DNA from: Gallionellaceae bacterium UBA6222
Lineage (GTDB): Bacteria; Pseudomonadota; Gammaproteobacteria; Burkholderiales; Gallionellaceae
Direction of reading: 5' to 3'
NCBI GenBank assembly: GCA_002421915.1
Contig: DISA01000023.1
Span: forward strand, 1-30,041
DNA length: 30,041 bases
Shown here piece by piece: positions 21,714 through 30,041 of the stretch; the first letter of the stretch is position 1; each line of letters starts with the position of its first letter. The notes beneath the pieces were generated by a model, which worked only from the letters and a program-made list of their open reading frames with translations, made no database searches and was not told the DNA's origin. The translations under genes and the position numbers were made by a program.

Positions 21714-23108
21714 TCAGTTCCTCCGCAAGATACTCATTCCCTTCAGCAGATTCAAAGCCTGGTTCAGTTGGTAATCGTTCTTGGCGCCAAATTCGGCTAT
21801 TTCGGGCTTGGCGGTGTTGCCGTTCTGTTCATTGGGCAGTGTCTTGCCGGACGGCTTGCCTGTTTCGTTTCCACCCGTCTCTGCTTGCCCATTCTCCAGG
21901 TGCTTGGCCAGATCAGCTTCGCGCAGGCGCAGTGAGCTGTCAAATCCAGCCGTCGCCGGATCCTCGACCACGATGTCGGGCACGATGCCCTTGGCCTGGA
22001 TGGAGCGCCCGCCCGGTGTGTAGTAACGCGCGGTGGTGAGCTTGATCGCGGTGTTATTGCCGAGCGGCAAAATCGTCTGCACCGATCCTTTGCCGAAAGT
22101 TTGCGTGCCCAAAATGACCGCCCGTTTATGATCCTGCAACGCACCGGCGACAATTTCCGAGGCGGAGGCGGAGCCGCCGTTTACCAGCACCACCATCGGT
22201 ACCCTGGTGAATTCGCCGGAGAGATCTTGCAAGTAGTCGTCCTTGCCACCCCGCGCGTAATACTCGGGGCTGGCCAGCAAGCGCATCTTGGCATCATCGG
22301 TGCGCCCCTCGGTATAAACCACCAGTGCATCCTTGGGCAGGAAGGCGGCCGAGACCCCAACGGCGGCCGTCAACAGGCCGCCCGGATCGTTGCGCAGATC
22401 CAGGATCAAGCCCTGTAGCGGTTCTTTATTTTGTTTGCGCAGATTGGTCAGCGCGGCAGCCAGATTCTCACCGGTGTGCTCCTGGAACTGGGTGATGCGC
22501 ACGAAAGCATAGCCCGGTTCGGCCAGTTTTGATTTCACGCTCTGCACCTTGATGATGGCACGCACAATGCGGATTTGCAGTGGCTGCGGCGCATTCTTGC
22601 GCACCACGGTGAGCAGGATGCTGCTGCCCGGTTTACCGCGCATGCGTTTGACCGCATCATTCAGGGTGAGCCCCTTCACCATCGTGTCATCCAGTTTAAT
22701 GATGAGGTCGCCGCTCTGGATACCCGCCTTGAATGCCGGTGTATCCTCGATCGGCGAGATGACTTTGACCAGACCGTCTTCCATGCCGACCTCAATGCCG
22801 AGGCCGCCGAATTCTCCCTGGGTGCCGACCTGCAGCTCCTTGAACCCTTCCGCATCCAGATAGGCGGAATGCGGATCAAGCCCGCTCAGCATGCCGTTAA
22901 TCGCTTCAGTGATCAGTTTCTTGTCGCTGACAGGTTCGACGTAGTTGCTCTTGATGCGCCCGAATACATCCGCGAATGCGCGCAACTCTTCAACCGGCAG
23001 GGGTAGCGCGACTTCCTTCTCTGCCACGGCGGAGAAGTGCAGGCTGACCATGATGCCCGCGACCAGTCCAATGGTAATCAGGCTCAATTCTTTGATGCGA
23101 CGACTCAT
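21714..23108 (-). CDS. ctpA: Carboxy-terminal processing protease (S41 family)
   Basis: CtpA/Prc-type periplasmic serine protease of 464 residues. It has an N-terminal hydrophobic segment (about 8-29), a PDZ domain (about 96-170, with FGGLGIEV), and the protease core with the catalytic serine S315 in GGSASASEIV and lysine K340 in TFGKGSVQT, 25 residues apart as in Prc. The last 80 residues are low-complexity and rich in Gly, Asn and Glu. The open frame extends upstream to 23198; ATG 23108 is chosen since an AAGGA ribosome binding site precedes it and the product then starts with a signal anchor. It sits 10 nt after the envC-like gene, an arrangement common in betaproteobacteria. Confidence 0.93.
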   Translation of the reverse strand: MSRRIKELSLITIGLVAGIMVSLHFSAVAEKEVALPLPVEELRAFADVFGRIKSNYVEPVSDKKLITEAINGMLSGLDPHSAYLDAEGFKELQVGTQGEFGGLGIEVGMEDGLVKVISPIEDTPAFKAGIQSGDLIIKLDDTMVKGLTLNDAVKRMRGKPGSSILLTVVRKNAPQPLQIRIVRAIIKVQSVKSKLAEPGYAFVRITQFQEHTGENLAAALTNLRKQNKEPLQGLILDLRNDPGGLLTAAVGVSAAFLPKDALVVYTEGRTDDAKMRLLASPEYYARGGKDDYLQDLSGEFTRVPMVVLVNGGSASASEIVAGALQDHKRAVILGTQTFGKGSVQTILPLGNNTAIKLTTARYYTPGGRSIQAKGIVPDIVVEDPATAGFDSSLRLREADLAKHLENGQAETGGNETGKPSGKTLPNEQNGNTAKPEIAEFGAKNDYQLNQALNLLKGMSILRRN

Positions 23109-23118
23109 CTTGTTTTCC

Positions 23119-24228
23119 TTAGGGGTGCTTGATCCAACTGCCGGGGTTGACGGGTTGGCCCTTGAAGCGCAGTTCAAAGTATAAACCGGAATCCTCATTG
23201 CCGCCGCTGTTGCCGACGGCGGCGATTAAATCTCCGGTACGTAGTGTATCGCCCACTTGCTTGTACAGCGTCTGATTGTTGCCGTACAAGCTCATGTAGC
23301 CGCGGCCATGATCGACGATCAGCAGATTACCGAAACCGCGTAACCAGTCGGCATAAACCACGCGCCCCGGGGCGATGGCCTGCACCGGTTGTTTGGCTGT
23401 CGCGCGAATAAACCAGCCGGTCCAGGATAGGGTGCTTTCCGGGCGGCGCGAGCCAAACTGATTCGTCACCTTGCCCTCCACCGGCAGGGGAAGCCTGCCC
23501 TTGTGGCGCCCGAATTCCTCACCGGCAAGTTCGGGCATGACAGCGGATAGCTCCTCCAGCAGGCGCGCCAAGCGCGCCTCATTCCGTTGCAGCCGTCCAA
23601 TCTCCCGCCGCTGCTGTTTGAGTTGCTGCGAGATTTTGCGCAGGGCATGCTGATGTTTAACCTGCTCGCGTTGTAATTGGGCCAGTTCATTGCGCTCCGC
23701 CGCGCGCAGTTCACCCAGCTCGTTTTGCTTGGTCTCGGTCTCGCGGGTTGCCTGCCGCAATTCGGCCAACGCCTCCTGCTGGGCGCGCAATGCGGTGCCG
23801 CGCTCACGCGCGATGTAACCCAGGTAGTGCAGATTGCGCGCGAGCTGATTGGGGTCGTCGCTGCCGAGCAGCAATTTTAGATAGTCCTGTTCTGTGCTGC
23901 TGAGGTATTGCTGATAAAGCAAATTGCCCAGACGGACCTGCTGTTGCCGGGAGTCGGCCCTGGCTTGATCGGCGCGCCGTTGCAGTCCCTGCAGGGTCTG
24001 CTTGGCCTCCCGCTGCTGCTGTCCCAGACGGGAAAGTGCCCGGTTGCTGTCGCTGATGGCACGTTCGGACTCGCGCAGGCTGTCGGCCGCTTCTGCTTTG
24101 GATTCCGCTGCCTTGTCGAATTCCTGTTGCAGGGTTGCGATGCGCTGCCGCAGTTTATCCAGATCGTTCTGGTCGGCGGCGAATGCGTTGCAGGCCAGAC
24201 AGCATAAGGCCAGCAGCAGCGTTCGCAT
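23119..24228 (-). CDS. envC: EnvC-like murein hydrolase activator (degenerate LytM domain)
   Basis: This 369-residue periplasmic protein has a signal peptide (MRTLLLALCCLACNAFA), a long coiled coil (about 25-230, rich in Gln, Arg, Glu) and a C-terminal LytM/M23-like domain (about 255-369). The metal ligands of active M23 peptidases are missing: the HxGxD site reads WTGWFI, and the HxH motif is replaced by SGLYFEL. As in EnvC, it should therefore activate amidases rather than cut peptidoglycan. Start ATG 24228 is set by the signal peptide; the frame runs open upstream into gpmI. It follows gpmI by 8 nt. Confidence 0.88.
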   Translation of the reverse strand: MRTLLLALCCLACNAFAADQNDLDKLRQRIATLQQEFDKAAESKAEAADSLRESERAISDSNRALSRLGQQQREAKQTLQGLQRRADQARADSRQQQVRLGNLLYQQYLSSTEQDYLKLLLGSDDPNQLARNLHYLGYIARERGTALRAQQEALAELRQATRETETKQNELGELRAAERNELAQLQREQVKHQHALRKISQQLKQQRREIGRLQRNEARLARLLEELSAVMPELAGEEFGRHKGRLPLPVEGKVTNQFGSRRPESTLSWTGWFIRATAKQPVQAIAPGRVVYADWLRGFGNLLIVDHGRGYMSLYGNNQTLYKQVGDTLRTGDLIAAVGNSGGNEDSGLYFELRFKGQPVNPGSWIKHP

Positions 24229-24236
24229 CGTTACTG

Positions 24237-25787
24237 TCACTCGAAGCGAACCAGAGATTTGCCGGTCATTTCCGGAGGTTGCGGCAGGCCCATCATGGCC
24301 AGCAAAGTCGGCGCAACGTCCTGCAGAGCGCCCGTGCCTGCCGCGGCAATTTCTGCCTTGCGCCCGACATAGAGGAACGGAACCGGATTCAGGGTGTGCG
24401 CCGTGTGTGCCTGATGGGTGACGCGATCCAGCATCTGTTCCGCGTTGCCGTGATCGGCGGTAATCAGCACCTCGCCGCCGCACTCCAGCATGGTGTTGAC
24501 CACGCGCCCGATGCAGGTATCCAATGCTTCAACCGCTTTTACGGCGGCTTCCATGATGCCGCTGTGACCGACCATGTCGCCATTGGCGTAGTTGCACAGG
24601 ATGGCTTGGTATTGCCCGCTGCGGATCGCCGCCTCCAGTTTGTCGGTGACTTCAAAGGCGCTCATTTCCGGCTTCAGGTCGTAGGTGGCGACCTTGGGCG
24701 ACGGGACGAGGATGCGGTCTTCGCCGGGGTAGGGTTGTTCCTTGCCGCCATTCATGAAGTAGGTGACATGCGCGTATTTTTCGGTCTCGGCGATGCGCAG
24801 TTGTTTCAATCCCAGGCCGGAAAGATACTCGCCGATACCGTTGTGAACGGTGTCGGCAGTGTAGGCGCAGGGCAGGTGAAAATCTTCGCCATAGCTGCTG
24901 AGAGAGGTGAAATTTGCCAGCCGGGGGAAGCGGGCGCGCGCGAAACTGTCGAATTTTTCCCCGGTCAGGGCGCGGGTGATCTCGCGGGCGCGATCGGCGC
25001 GGAAATTCATAAATACCGCGACATCGCTATCCAGCATCGGCGCCGGCTCGCCGATCACGGTGGCCTGCACGAATTCGTCGTTCTCGCCGCGTGCATAGGC
25101 GGCTTCCAGTCCGGTCAGCGCATCGGTGGCAGTAAAGGGTGCCGCGCCTTGCGTCAGCATATCGTAGGCGACCTGTACCCGCTCCCAGCGGTTGTCGCGA
25201 TCCATCACAAAATAGCGCCCGACCAGCGTGGCGATGCGTCCCGCACCGAGTTGCGCGCATTTGTCCTGCAGGGCTTGCAGTGATTGGGCGGCACTGCGCG
25301 GCGGGGTGTCGCGCCCGTCGAGAAAGGCGTGCAGGAATACCTTTTTCAGCCCGGCACGCGCCGCCAGCTCTAGCATGGCGTGAATATGCGCCTCGTGGCT
25401 GTGCACACCGCCGGGCGAGAGCAACCCCATGATGTGCAATGCCGAACCGCGTTGCAATGCGGTCTGCACGGCTTGCATCAGTGCAGGATTGTCGAAAAAG
25501 CTGCCGTTCTCAATCGCCAGATCGACCTTGGTTAGATCCTGGTACACCACGCGACCCGCACCGATGTTGAGGTGGCCGACCTCGGAATTGCCCATCTGTC
25601 CATGCGGCAGGCCGACATGCAGCTCGGAGGTATTGATTAGTGTGTGCGGATATTCGCGCCACAGCCGGTCCCAGTTGGGTTTTCTGGCTTGGGCGATGGC
25701 ATTGAAATCAGAATCCTCGCGATAGCCGAAGCCGTCAAGGATAAGCAGCAGGACAGGGGTGAGCGCGTGTGGAGTGGTTTGGGTCAT
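24237..25787 (-). CDS. gpmI: 2,3-bisphosphoglycerate-independent phosphoglycerate mutase
   Basis: GpmI interconverts 3- and 2-phosphoglycerate in glycolysis/gluconeogenesis through a phosphoserine intermediate, using Mn2+. The 516-residue product has the alkaline-phosphatase-like core: LLILDGFG (metal-binding D19), the nucleophile S68 in QMGNSEVGH, GLLSPGGVHSH, FLDGRDTPP, FRADRAREI, NYANGDMVGH and ITADHGNAEQM. The length is normal. It heads the minus-strand group gpmI-envC-ctpA-unknown. The divergent ArsR-family gene begins 115 bp away. Confidence 0.96.
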   Translation of the reverse strand: MTQTTPHALTPVLLLILDGFGYREDSDFNAIAQARKPNWDRLWREYPHTLINTSELHVGLPHGQMGNSEVGHLNIGAGRVVYQDLTKVDLAIENGSFFDNPALMQAVQTALQRGSALHIMGLLSPGGVHSHEAHIHAMLELAARAGLKKVFLHAFLDGRDTPPRSAAQSLQALQDKCAQLGAGRIATLVGRYFVMDRDNRWERVQVAYDMLTQGAAPFTATDALTGLEAAYARGENDEFVQATVIGEPAPMLDSDVAVFMNFRADRAREITRALTGEKFDSFARARFPRLANFTSLSSYGEDFHLPCAYTADTVHNGIGEYLSGLGLKQLRIAETEKYAHVTYFMNGGKEQPYPGEDRILVPSPKVATYDLKPEMSAFEVTDKLEAAIRSGQYQAILCNYANGDMVGHSGIMEAAVKAVEALDTCIGRVVNTMLECGGEVLITADHGNAEQMLDRVTHQAHTAHTLNPVPFLYVGRKAEIAAAGTGALQDVAPTLLAMMGLPQPPEMTGKSLVRFE

Positions 25788-25902
25788 ACCGGTTTTCTCA
25801 ATAAACTGTCAGAATATCAGCCGCTGCTGATGCAGTGGAGGCGCGATTTTAGCTGATTTTGAGCGCCGGGTATGTGCCATGCTTGTCCACGAAGGGGGAT
25901 AA

Positions 25903-26205
25903 ATGTCGAAAAAGCCAATTGAAAAAGAAGAAGATATCGTGGTTGCAGCCGCTTCCATGAAAGCCATCGCCCACCCCTTGCGCCTGAAGATATTGTGCGT
26001 GCTGTCCGCCGGCGCATTGAGCGTGCAGGATATTGTCGAGCAAGTGGGAACGACCCAGAGCAATATTTCGCAGCATCTGGCGATCCTGCGCGAGAAGGGC
26101 ATTCTGACTGCCAATAAAGATGCGAACCATGTCTATTACCGTATTGGTGACAGCAGAATCCTCAAACTGGTGGGGTTGATGCGCGAGGTTTTTTGTTCGA
26201 TATGA
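25903..26205 (+). CDS. ArsR-family regulator with a two-cysteine (BigR/SqrR-like) arrangement
   Basis: A 100-residue winged-helix repressor: the dimer helix (about 12-35), recognition helix TTQSNISQHLAILREKGIL and wing ANHVYYRI. It lacks the metal-binding CxC of arsenic sensors. Instead it has two cysteines, C32 in LKILCVL and C98 in REVFCSI, at the places where BigR/SqrR/YgaV proteins form a reactive dithiol that senses persulfide. Sulfide sensing is therefore inferred from the cysteine positions. A GAAGGGGG ribosome binding site precedes the ATG. The perfect palindrome at 26226-26243, between this gene and the RND adaptor, is the likely operator. Confidence 0.85.
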   Translation: MSKKPIEKEEDIVVAAASMKAIAHPLRLKILCVLSAGALSVQDIVEQVGTTQSNISQHLAILREKGILTANKDANHVYYRIGDSRILKLVGLMREVFCSI

Positions 26206-26225
26206 GCGGCTTGCATTCATTGGTA

Positions 26226-26243
26226 TATTAGAATATTCTAATA
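26226..26243. promoter_or_regulatory. Perfect 18-bp palindrome, likely ArsR-family operator
   Basis: TATTAGAATATTCTAATA is an exact palindrome centred between 26234 and 26235. It is 20 nt after the regulator's stop and 28 nt before the adaptor ATG, in the place of a promoter for the RND genes. AT-rich palindromes of this length are usual operators of ArsR-family winged-helix dimers. No second copy was found before the regulator itself. Confidence 0.75.
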
Positions 26244-26270
26244 CGATATTTTTTGCAGCGGGAGCAGATG

Positions 26271-27296
26271 ATGAATAGAGCATGGATGTTGACCTTTGGA
26301 TTGGTATTGCTGGGCGTATCAGGCAGCGGAGGTGCAGAGTCCCTGCGCACGATCCAGGTGCAGGAGCGTGAAGTTGCCCAGCGCTACAGCATCGATGGCG
26401 TGGTCGAGGCAACGCGCCAGTCGACGGTGTCGGCACAGATTTCCGGCCGTGTGAAGGCGCTCAATTTCGATGTGGGCGACCGTGTCAGCAAGGGGCAGGT
26501 CATTCTGCGTATTGACGAGAGCGAAGCAAATCAGGCGCTCGCGGGCAGTCAGGCGCAACTGGCCCAGGCTCAGGCAGCATTGGGCAACGCCCGCCTGAAT
26601 TACGAGCGCTCCAGGCAGTTGTTCGAGCAGAAGTTCATCAGCCAGGCCGCACTGGACAGGGCAAAAGCCGATTTCGAGATGGCCGAGGCACAAGCACAGG
26701 CCAGCGCGGCAGGCGCCCAGCAATCGGTGCTGGCGCAGAGCTATACCGCCGTAGTAGCGCCTTACGCCGGTGTGGTGTCGGCACGCATGGTCGAAATGGG
26801 CGAGATGGTGACAGTGGGCAAGCCGCTGATGACCGGTTTCGATCCGGCCGAACTGCGTATCGTCGTCAACGTACCGCAGTACAAGCTGGCGGCCATCGGC
26901 GCCAAACCGAACGTGAGTATCGAAGTGCCCGAACTGAAACGCTGGCTGAGTCCTGCCGGCGTGACGGTACAGCCGTCTGCCGATCCGCGCACGCACAGCA
27001 CACTGGTGCGTATCAACCTTGCCCCGAATGAGCAAAAGATCTATCCGGGGATGTTTGTGCGGGCGCATTTCGTGGTGGGCAAGGAAACCAAATTGACCAT
27101 TCCGGTCGGCGCCGTGGTGAAACGGAGCGAAGTAGTTGCTGTTTATGTGGTGGGTGCGGATGACTTGCCGCGCTTGCGCCAGGTGCGCCTCGGCGAGACT
27201 ACCGCTGACGGCGATGTCGAAGTGCTGGCCGGGTTGCAGGCGGGCGAGCGCATTGCCATCGATCCGGTACAGGCCGGGATGGCGGTGAAGAAATGA
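26271..27296 (+). CDS. RND efflux periplasmic adaptor (membrane fusion protein)
   Basis: This 341-residue HlyD/AcrA-type adaptor joins the RND pump to an outer-membrane channel. It has a signal peptide (MNRAWMLTFGLVLLGVSGSGGA), a barrel-sandwich lipoyl half (VSAQISGRVKALNFDVGDRVSKGQ), an alpha-helical hairpin rich in Ala/Gln (about 85-150), the second lipoyl half (VAPYAGVVSARMVEMGEMV), and a beta barrel. ATG 26271 is chosen over 26268 and a TTG at 26253 because GGGAG (26260-26264) is better spaced. The stop overlaps the permease start, so the genes are coupled. No outer-membrane factor is visible in the window. Confidence 0.92.
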   Translation: MNRAWMLTFGLVLLGVSGSGGAESLRTIQVQEREVAQRYSIDGVVEATRQSTVSAQISGRVKALNFDVGDRVSKGQVILRIDESEANQALAGSQAQLAQAQAALGNARLNYERSRQLFEQKFISQAALDRAKADFEMAEAQAQASAAGAQQSVLAQSYTAVVAPYAGVVSARMVEMGEMVTVGKPLMTGFDPAELRIVVNVPQYKLAAIGAKPNVSIEVPELKRWLSPAGVTVQPSADPRTHSTLVRINLAPNEQKIYPGMFVRAHFVVGKETKLTIPVGAVVKRSEVVAVYVVGADDLPRLRQVRLGETTADGDVEVLAGLQAGERIAIDPVQAGMAVKK

Positions 27297-30041
27297 TGGG
27301 TATCTCCGGGCGCATCGCGCGCATCTTCCTGCATTCGCAGATGACGCCGCTGCTGGCGCTGGTCGCCGTGCTGCTGGGCGCATTTGCGGTGCTGGTGACC
27401 CCGCGCGAAGAGGAGCCGCAGATCAACGTGACCATGGCCAACGTGCTGATCGCCTATCCGGGCGCCTCGGCCGAGGATGTGGCGCGCACGGTGTCGACCC
27501 CGGCGGAACAGGTGTTGTCACAGATCGCCGGTATCGACCACGTGTATTCGGTGTCGCAGCCCGGTATGTCGATTCTGACCATCCAGTTCAAGGTGGGCGA
27601 ACAACACATACCCTCGCTGGTCAAGTTGTACGACGTGATCAACTCGCATGCGGACTGGCTGCCGCCGACACTGGGCGTGGCGCAACCGCTGATCAAGGCG
27701 CACGGCATCGATGATGTGCCGATCCTGGCGCTGACCTTGTGGCGCGAACAGGCGGCGGGCGGCGGTCTGGCGCTGACCCGGGTGGCGCATGCGATTGAGA
27801 CCGAATTGAAACGGGTGCCCGGCACGCGCGAAGTGAACACACTGGGGGCGAGCCGGCGCGCGGTACGCATCCTGCTCGATCCCGAGGCATTGAATGCCTA
27901 CCAACTTTCGCTGCAGGAAGTGCGTGGCGCGTTGCAGGCTGCCAACGTGTCGCAGAGCGCCGGTTATCTGGTGCAGCGCAACCGCGAAGTGCTGGTACAG
28001 ACCAACAACTTCCTGACCGATGCGGCGGAAGTGCGGCAGCTGGTGGTGGGTGTATCGGGCGGCAAACCGGTGTTTCTGCACGACGTGGCTGAAGTGCGGG
28101 ATGAGGCCGAACTGCCGACGAACTACGTCTGGCTTGGATCCGGTGTGGCGGCACAGGACAAGGGCATTCAGGCAAAGGGTGAATTCACGGCAGTGACCGT
28201 TGCGATTACCAAGAAACCCGGCGAGAACGCGGTGCAGGTGGCGCGCGGCCTGCAGCAACGTGTGGAAGAATTGAAAGGCAGCGTGATCCCGGATGATGTG
28301 CGCGTTACGGTGACCCGCAATTACGGCGAGACCGCCAACGATAAGGCGATGAAGCTGATCCAGAAACTGTTCTTTGCCACCTTCGCGGTGGTCGCGCTGG
28401 TCTGGTTCGCGCTTGGACGGCGCGAGGCCTTCATCGTTGGTGTGGCGGTATTATTGACGCTGGCGGTGACGCTGTTTGCCTCATGGGCCTACGGTTTTAC
28501 CCTCAATCGCGTATCGCTGTTCGCGCTGATCTTCTCCATCGGCATTCTGGTCGATGACGCGATTGTGGTTGTGGAGAATATCCACCGCCGGCGCGAACTG
28601 GCGCAGCACCAACCGCTGTCCGAGATCATCCCGGAAGCGGTGGACGAGGTGGGCAGCCCGACCATCCTTGCCACCTTCACCGTCATCGCCGCGCTGTTGC
28701 CGATGGCATTCGTGTCGGGCCTGATGGGCCCGTACATGAGCCCGATCCCGATCAACGCCAGCATGGGCATGCTGATTTCGCTGGCCGTCGCTTTTGTCAT
28801 CACGCCCTGGCTGGCGTACAAATTTTCCGGTGCACATCACGCGGTAGTCAGGAACGAAGAGGAAACCGGCTTGGCACGCTTCTTCCGCCGGCGTCTGGGC
28901 CCTTTCCTGAATGGGCAACACGGCAAGCCGGCACGGCGCAAACTATGGCTGGGTATTCTGGCTGCACTGCTACTGTCCGTATCGCTGGTGGGCGTGAAGC
29001 TGGTAGTGCTGAAAATGCTGCCTTTCGACAACAAGTCGGAGTTTCAGGTGGTGGTGGATATGCCCAGCGGCACTGCACTGGAACAGACGGCTGGCGTGAT
29101 GCGCGAAATCGGCGCTTATCTGGCGACTGTTGCGGAAGTCACCGATTATCAGGCGTATGCGGGAACGGCGTCGCCGATCAACTTCAACGGACTGGTGCGC
29201 CAGTATTATTTGCGCGAGGCATCGGAGCAGGGTGACATTCAGGTCAATCTGCAGGACAAGCATCAGCGTGACCGCAGTAGCCATGAGATCGCCACCGCCG
29301 TGCGTGAACCCATCGAAGCGATCGCCAAAAAGTGGAACGCCAAGGTTAAGGTGGTGGAGGTGCCGCCGGGACCGCCGGTGTTGTCACCGCTGGTCGCCGA
29401 GATCTATGGGCCGGACTACGACGGCGCACGCCAGGTTGCGGGCAAGGTACGCGAGCAGTTCGCACAGACGAACGACATCGTCGGCATCGATGACACAGTG
29501 ACCGAGAGCGCGCCCAAACTGATGCTGCGCGTGTTGCAAAGCAAAGCTGCCATTCTTGGAGTGGCAACGCAGGATATCGCGCAAACGATCAGTGTGGCGC
29601 TGGCGGGTGAAGATGTGACCTCGCTGCACGCGGAAGGAGCGAAGTACGCGCCGCCGTTGCGCATGGTCTTGCCGGAGCAAAAGCGCAGCCGCATCGATGA
29701 AGTGCTGAAACTTAAAGTGCGTGCCCGTGACGGCATGCTGGTACCGCTGTCCGAACTGGTGCAGGTGGTGCAGGCACAGCGCGACCAGCCGATTTATCAC
29801 AAGGATCTGCTGCCGGTGGTGTACGTGCTGGGGGACATGGCGGGCAAGCTGGACAGCCCGTTGTACGGCATGTTTGACATCAACAAGAAGACCGGGAACA
29901 TGGTGCTCGAACAGGGGGGTGTGCTGCAATCCTGGTTCTTCAAACAGCCCACCGATCCCTATGCCAGCTATGCCCTGAAGTGGGATGGCGAATGGCAGGT
30001 CACGTTCGAGACCTTCCGCGACATGGGCATCGCCTACGCCG
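27293..30041 (+). CDS. RND efflux permease, N-terminal part (3' end outside window)
   Basis: A proton-driven RND pump, 916 residues visible. The frame is open to the window edge. Visible are the N-terminal helix, the periplasmic porter segments, helices TM2-TM6 around 28360-28820, and the TM4 motif LVDDAIVVVENIHRR with both proton-relay aspartates (28553-28558). The double Asp fits the multidrug/hydrophobe class and argues against CzcA-type metal pumps, which have Asp-Gly there. A second periplasmic half follows, ending in ETFRDMGIAYA, which leads into the next helix bundle. Either ATG at 27293 or 27296 may be the start. Substrate unknown; the two-cysteine regulator upstream suggests a sulfur-related or electrophile stress (inference). 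Confidence 0.93.
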   Translation, partial: MMGISGRIARIFLHSQMTPLLALVAVLLGAFAVLVTPREEEPQINVTMANVLIAYPGASAEDVARTVSTPAEQVLSQIAGIDHVYSVSQPGMSILTIQFKVGEQHIPSLVKLYDVINSHADWLPPTLGVAQPLIKAHGIDDVPILALTLWREQAAGGGLALTRVAHAIETELKRVPGTREVNTLGASRRAVRILLDPEALNAYQLSLQEVRGALQAANVSQSAGYLVQRNREVLVQTNNFLTDAAEVRQLVVGVSGGKPVFLHDVAEVRDEAELPTNYVWLGSGVAAQDKGIQAKGEFTAVTVAITKKPGENAVQVARGLQQRVEELKGSVIPDDVRVTVTRNYGETANDKAMKLIQKLFFATFAVVALVWFALGRREAFIVGVAVLLTLAVTLFASWAYGFTLNRVSLFALIFSIGILVDDAIVVVENIHRRRELAQHQPLSEIIPEAVDEVGSPTILATFTVIAALLPMAFVSGLMGPYMSPIPINASMGMLISLAVAFVITPWLAYKFSGAHHAVVRNEEETGLARFFRRRLGPFLNGQHGKPARRKLWLGILAALLLSVSLVGVKLVVLKMLPFDNKSEFQVVVDMPSGTALEQTAGVMREIGAYLATVAEVTDYQAYAGTASPINFNGLVRQYYLREASEQGDIQVNLQDKHQRDRSSHEIATAVREPIEAIAKKWNAKVKVVEVPPGPPVLSPLVAEIYGPDYDGARQVAGKVREQFAQTNDIVGIDDTVTESAPKLMLRVLQSKAAILGVATQDIAQTISVALAGEDVTSLHAEGAKYAPPLRMVLPEQKRSRIDEVLKLKVRARDGMLVPLSELVQVVQAQRDQPIYHKDLLPVVYVLGDMAGKLDSPLYGMFDINKKTGNMVLEQGGVLQSWFFKQPTDPYASYALKWDGEWQVTFETFRDMGIAYA

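Noticed and set aside
23119..24228. Active M23 peptidoglycan endopeptidase
   Set aside because: The HxGxD and HxH zinc ligands are absent, so an EnvC-type activator is more likely than an active enzyme.
24135..25283. 382-codon open frame on the plus strand
   Set aside because: It is antisense to gpmI and the envC-like gene; its composition is that of a shadow frame.
26319..27383. 354-codon open frame on the minus strand
   Set aside because: It is antisense to the RND adaptor, whose domain order is clear.
27293..30041. CzcA-type heavy-metal RND pump
   Set aside because: The TM4 motif has Asp-Asp as in multidrug RND pumps rather than the Asp-Gly of metal pumps.
1..30041. CRISPR array, prophage, insertion sequence with terminal inverted repeats, or integrase-based island
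   Set aside because: No regularly spaced repeats, transposase, integrase or phage genes were seen; the only mobile element is the group II intron.

Overview
The window looks like a chromosomal segment of a betaproteobacterium. The gene content (cbb3 oxidase cluster with its assembly genes, FNR-type regulators, ThiS-ThiG-TrmB, HemW and HemN) fits the Nitrosomonadales/Gallionellaceae side of that class. The taxonomic placement is inferred from gene order and protein style only; no database was consulted.

Layout. 1-2305 (+): the end of rph, then rdgB and hemW. 2276-3984 (-): thiS, thiG, trmB. 4027-6726 (+): a tRNA-Gly(CCC) gene split by a group II intron, whose domain IV carries a second, complete tRNA-Gly(CCC) followed by an RT/maturase/HNH gene. 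7008-7772 (+): a first FNR-family regulator. 8129-16489 (+): ccoNOQP, a 44-residue membrane protein, a terminator, then ccoG, ccoH, ccoI and ccoS. 16479-18489 (-): a canonical FNR gene followed by two uncharacterised membrane-linked genes. 18585-21305 (+): hemN and a nitronate-monooxygenase-like flavoprotein. 21312-25787 (-): gpmI, an EnvC-like protein, ctpA and a small unknown gene. 25903-30041 (+): an ArsR-family dithiol regulator, a perfect 18-bp palindrome, and an RND efflux adaptor and permease (permease cut by the window end).

How the genes work together. The centre is a microaerobic respiration unit: the cbb3 oxidase subunits, the genes that supply copper and assemble the enzyme, an oxygen-independent haem synthesis enzyme (hemN), and two Cys-rich FNR-type regulators at either side. 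Two FNR-box-like palindromes sit at about -41 from plausible -10 elements, upstream of ccoN and of hemN.

The most unusual part is the intron locus. The tRNA inside the intron and the tRNA that would result from splicing are both 74 nt long and identical at 66 positions. All eight differences lie in and beside the anticodon stem, four on each side of the insertion site. They flip stem base pairs while keeping pairing, and they alter the predicted IBS2 and the first 3' exon bases. This resembles a mobile intron that carries a recoded replacement of the gene it interrupts. The sequence pattern is directly visible; the function is inference.
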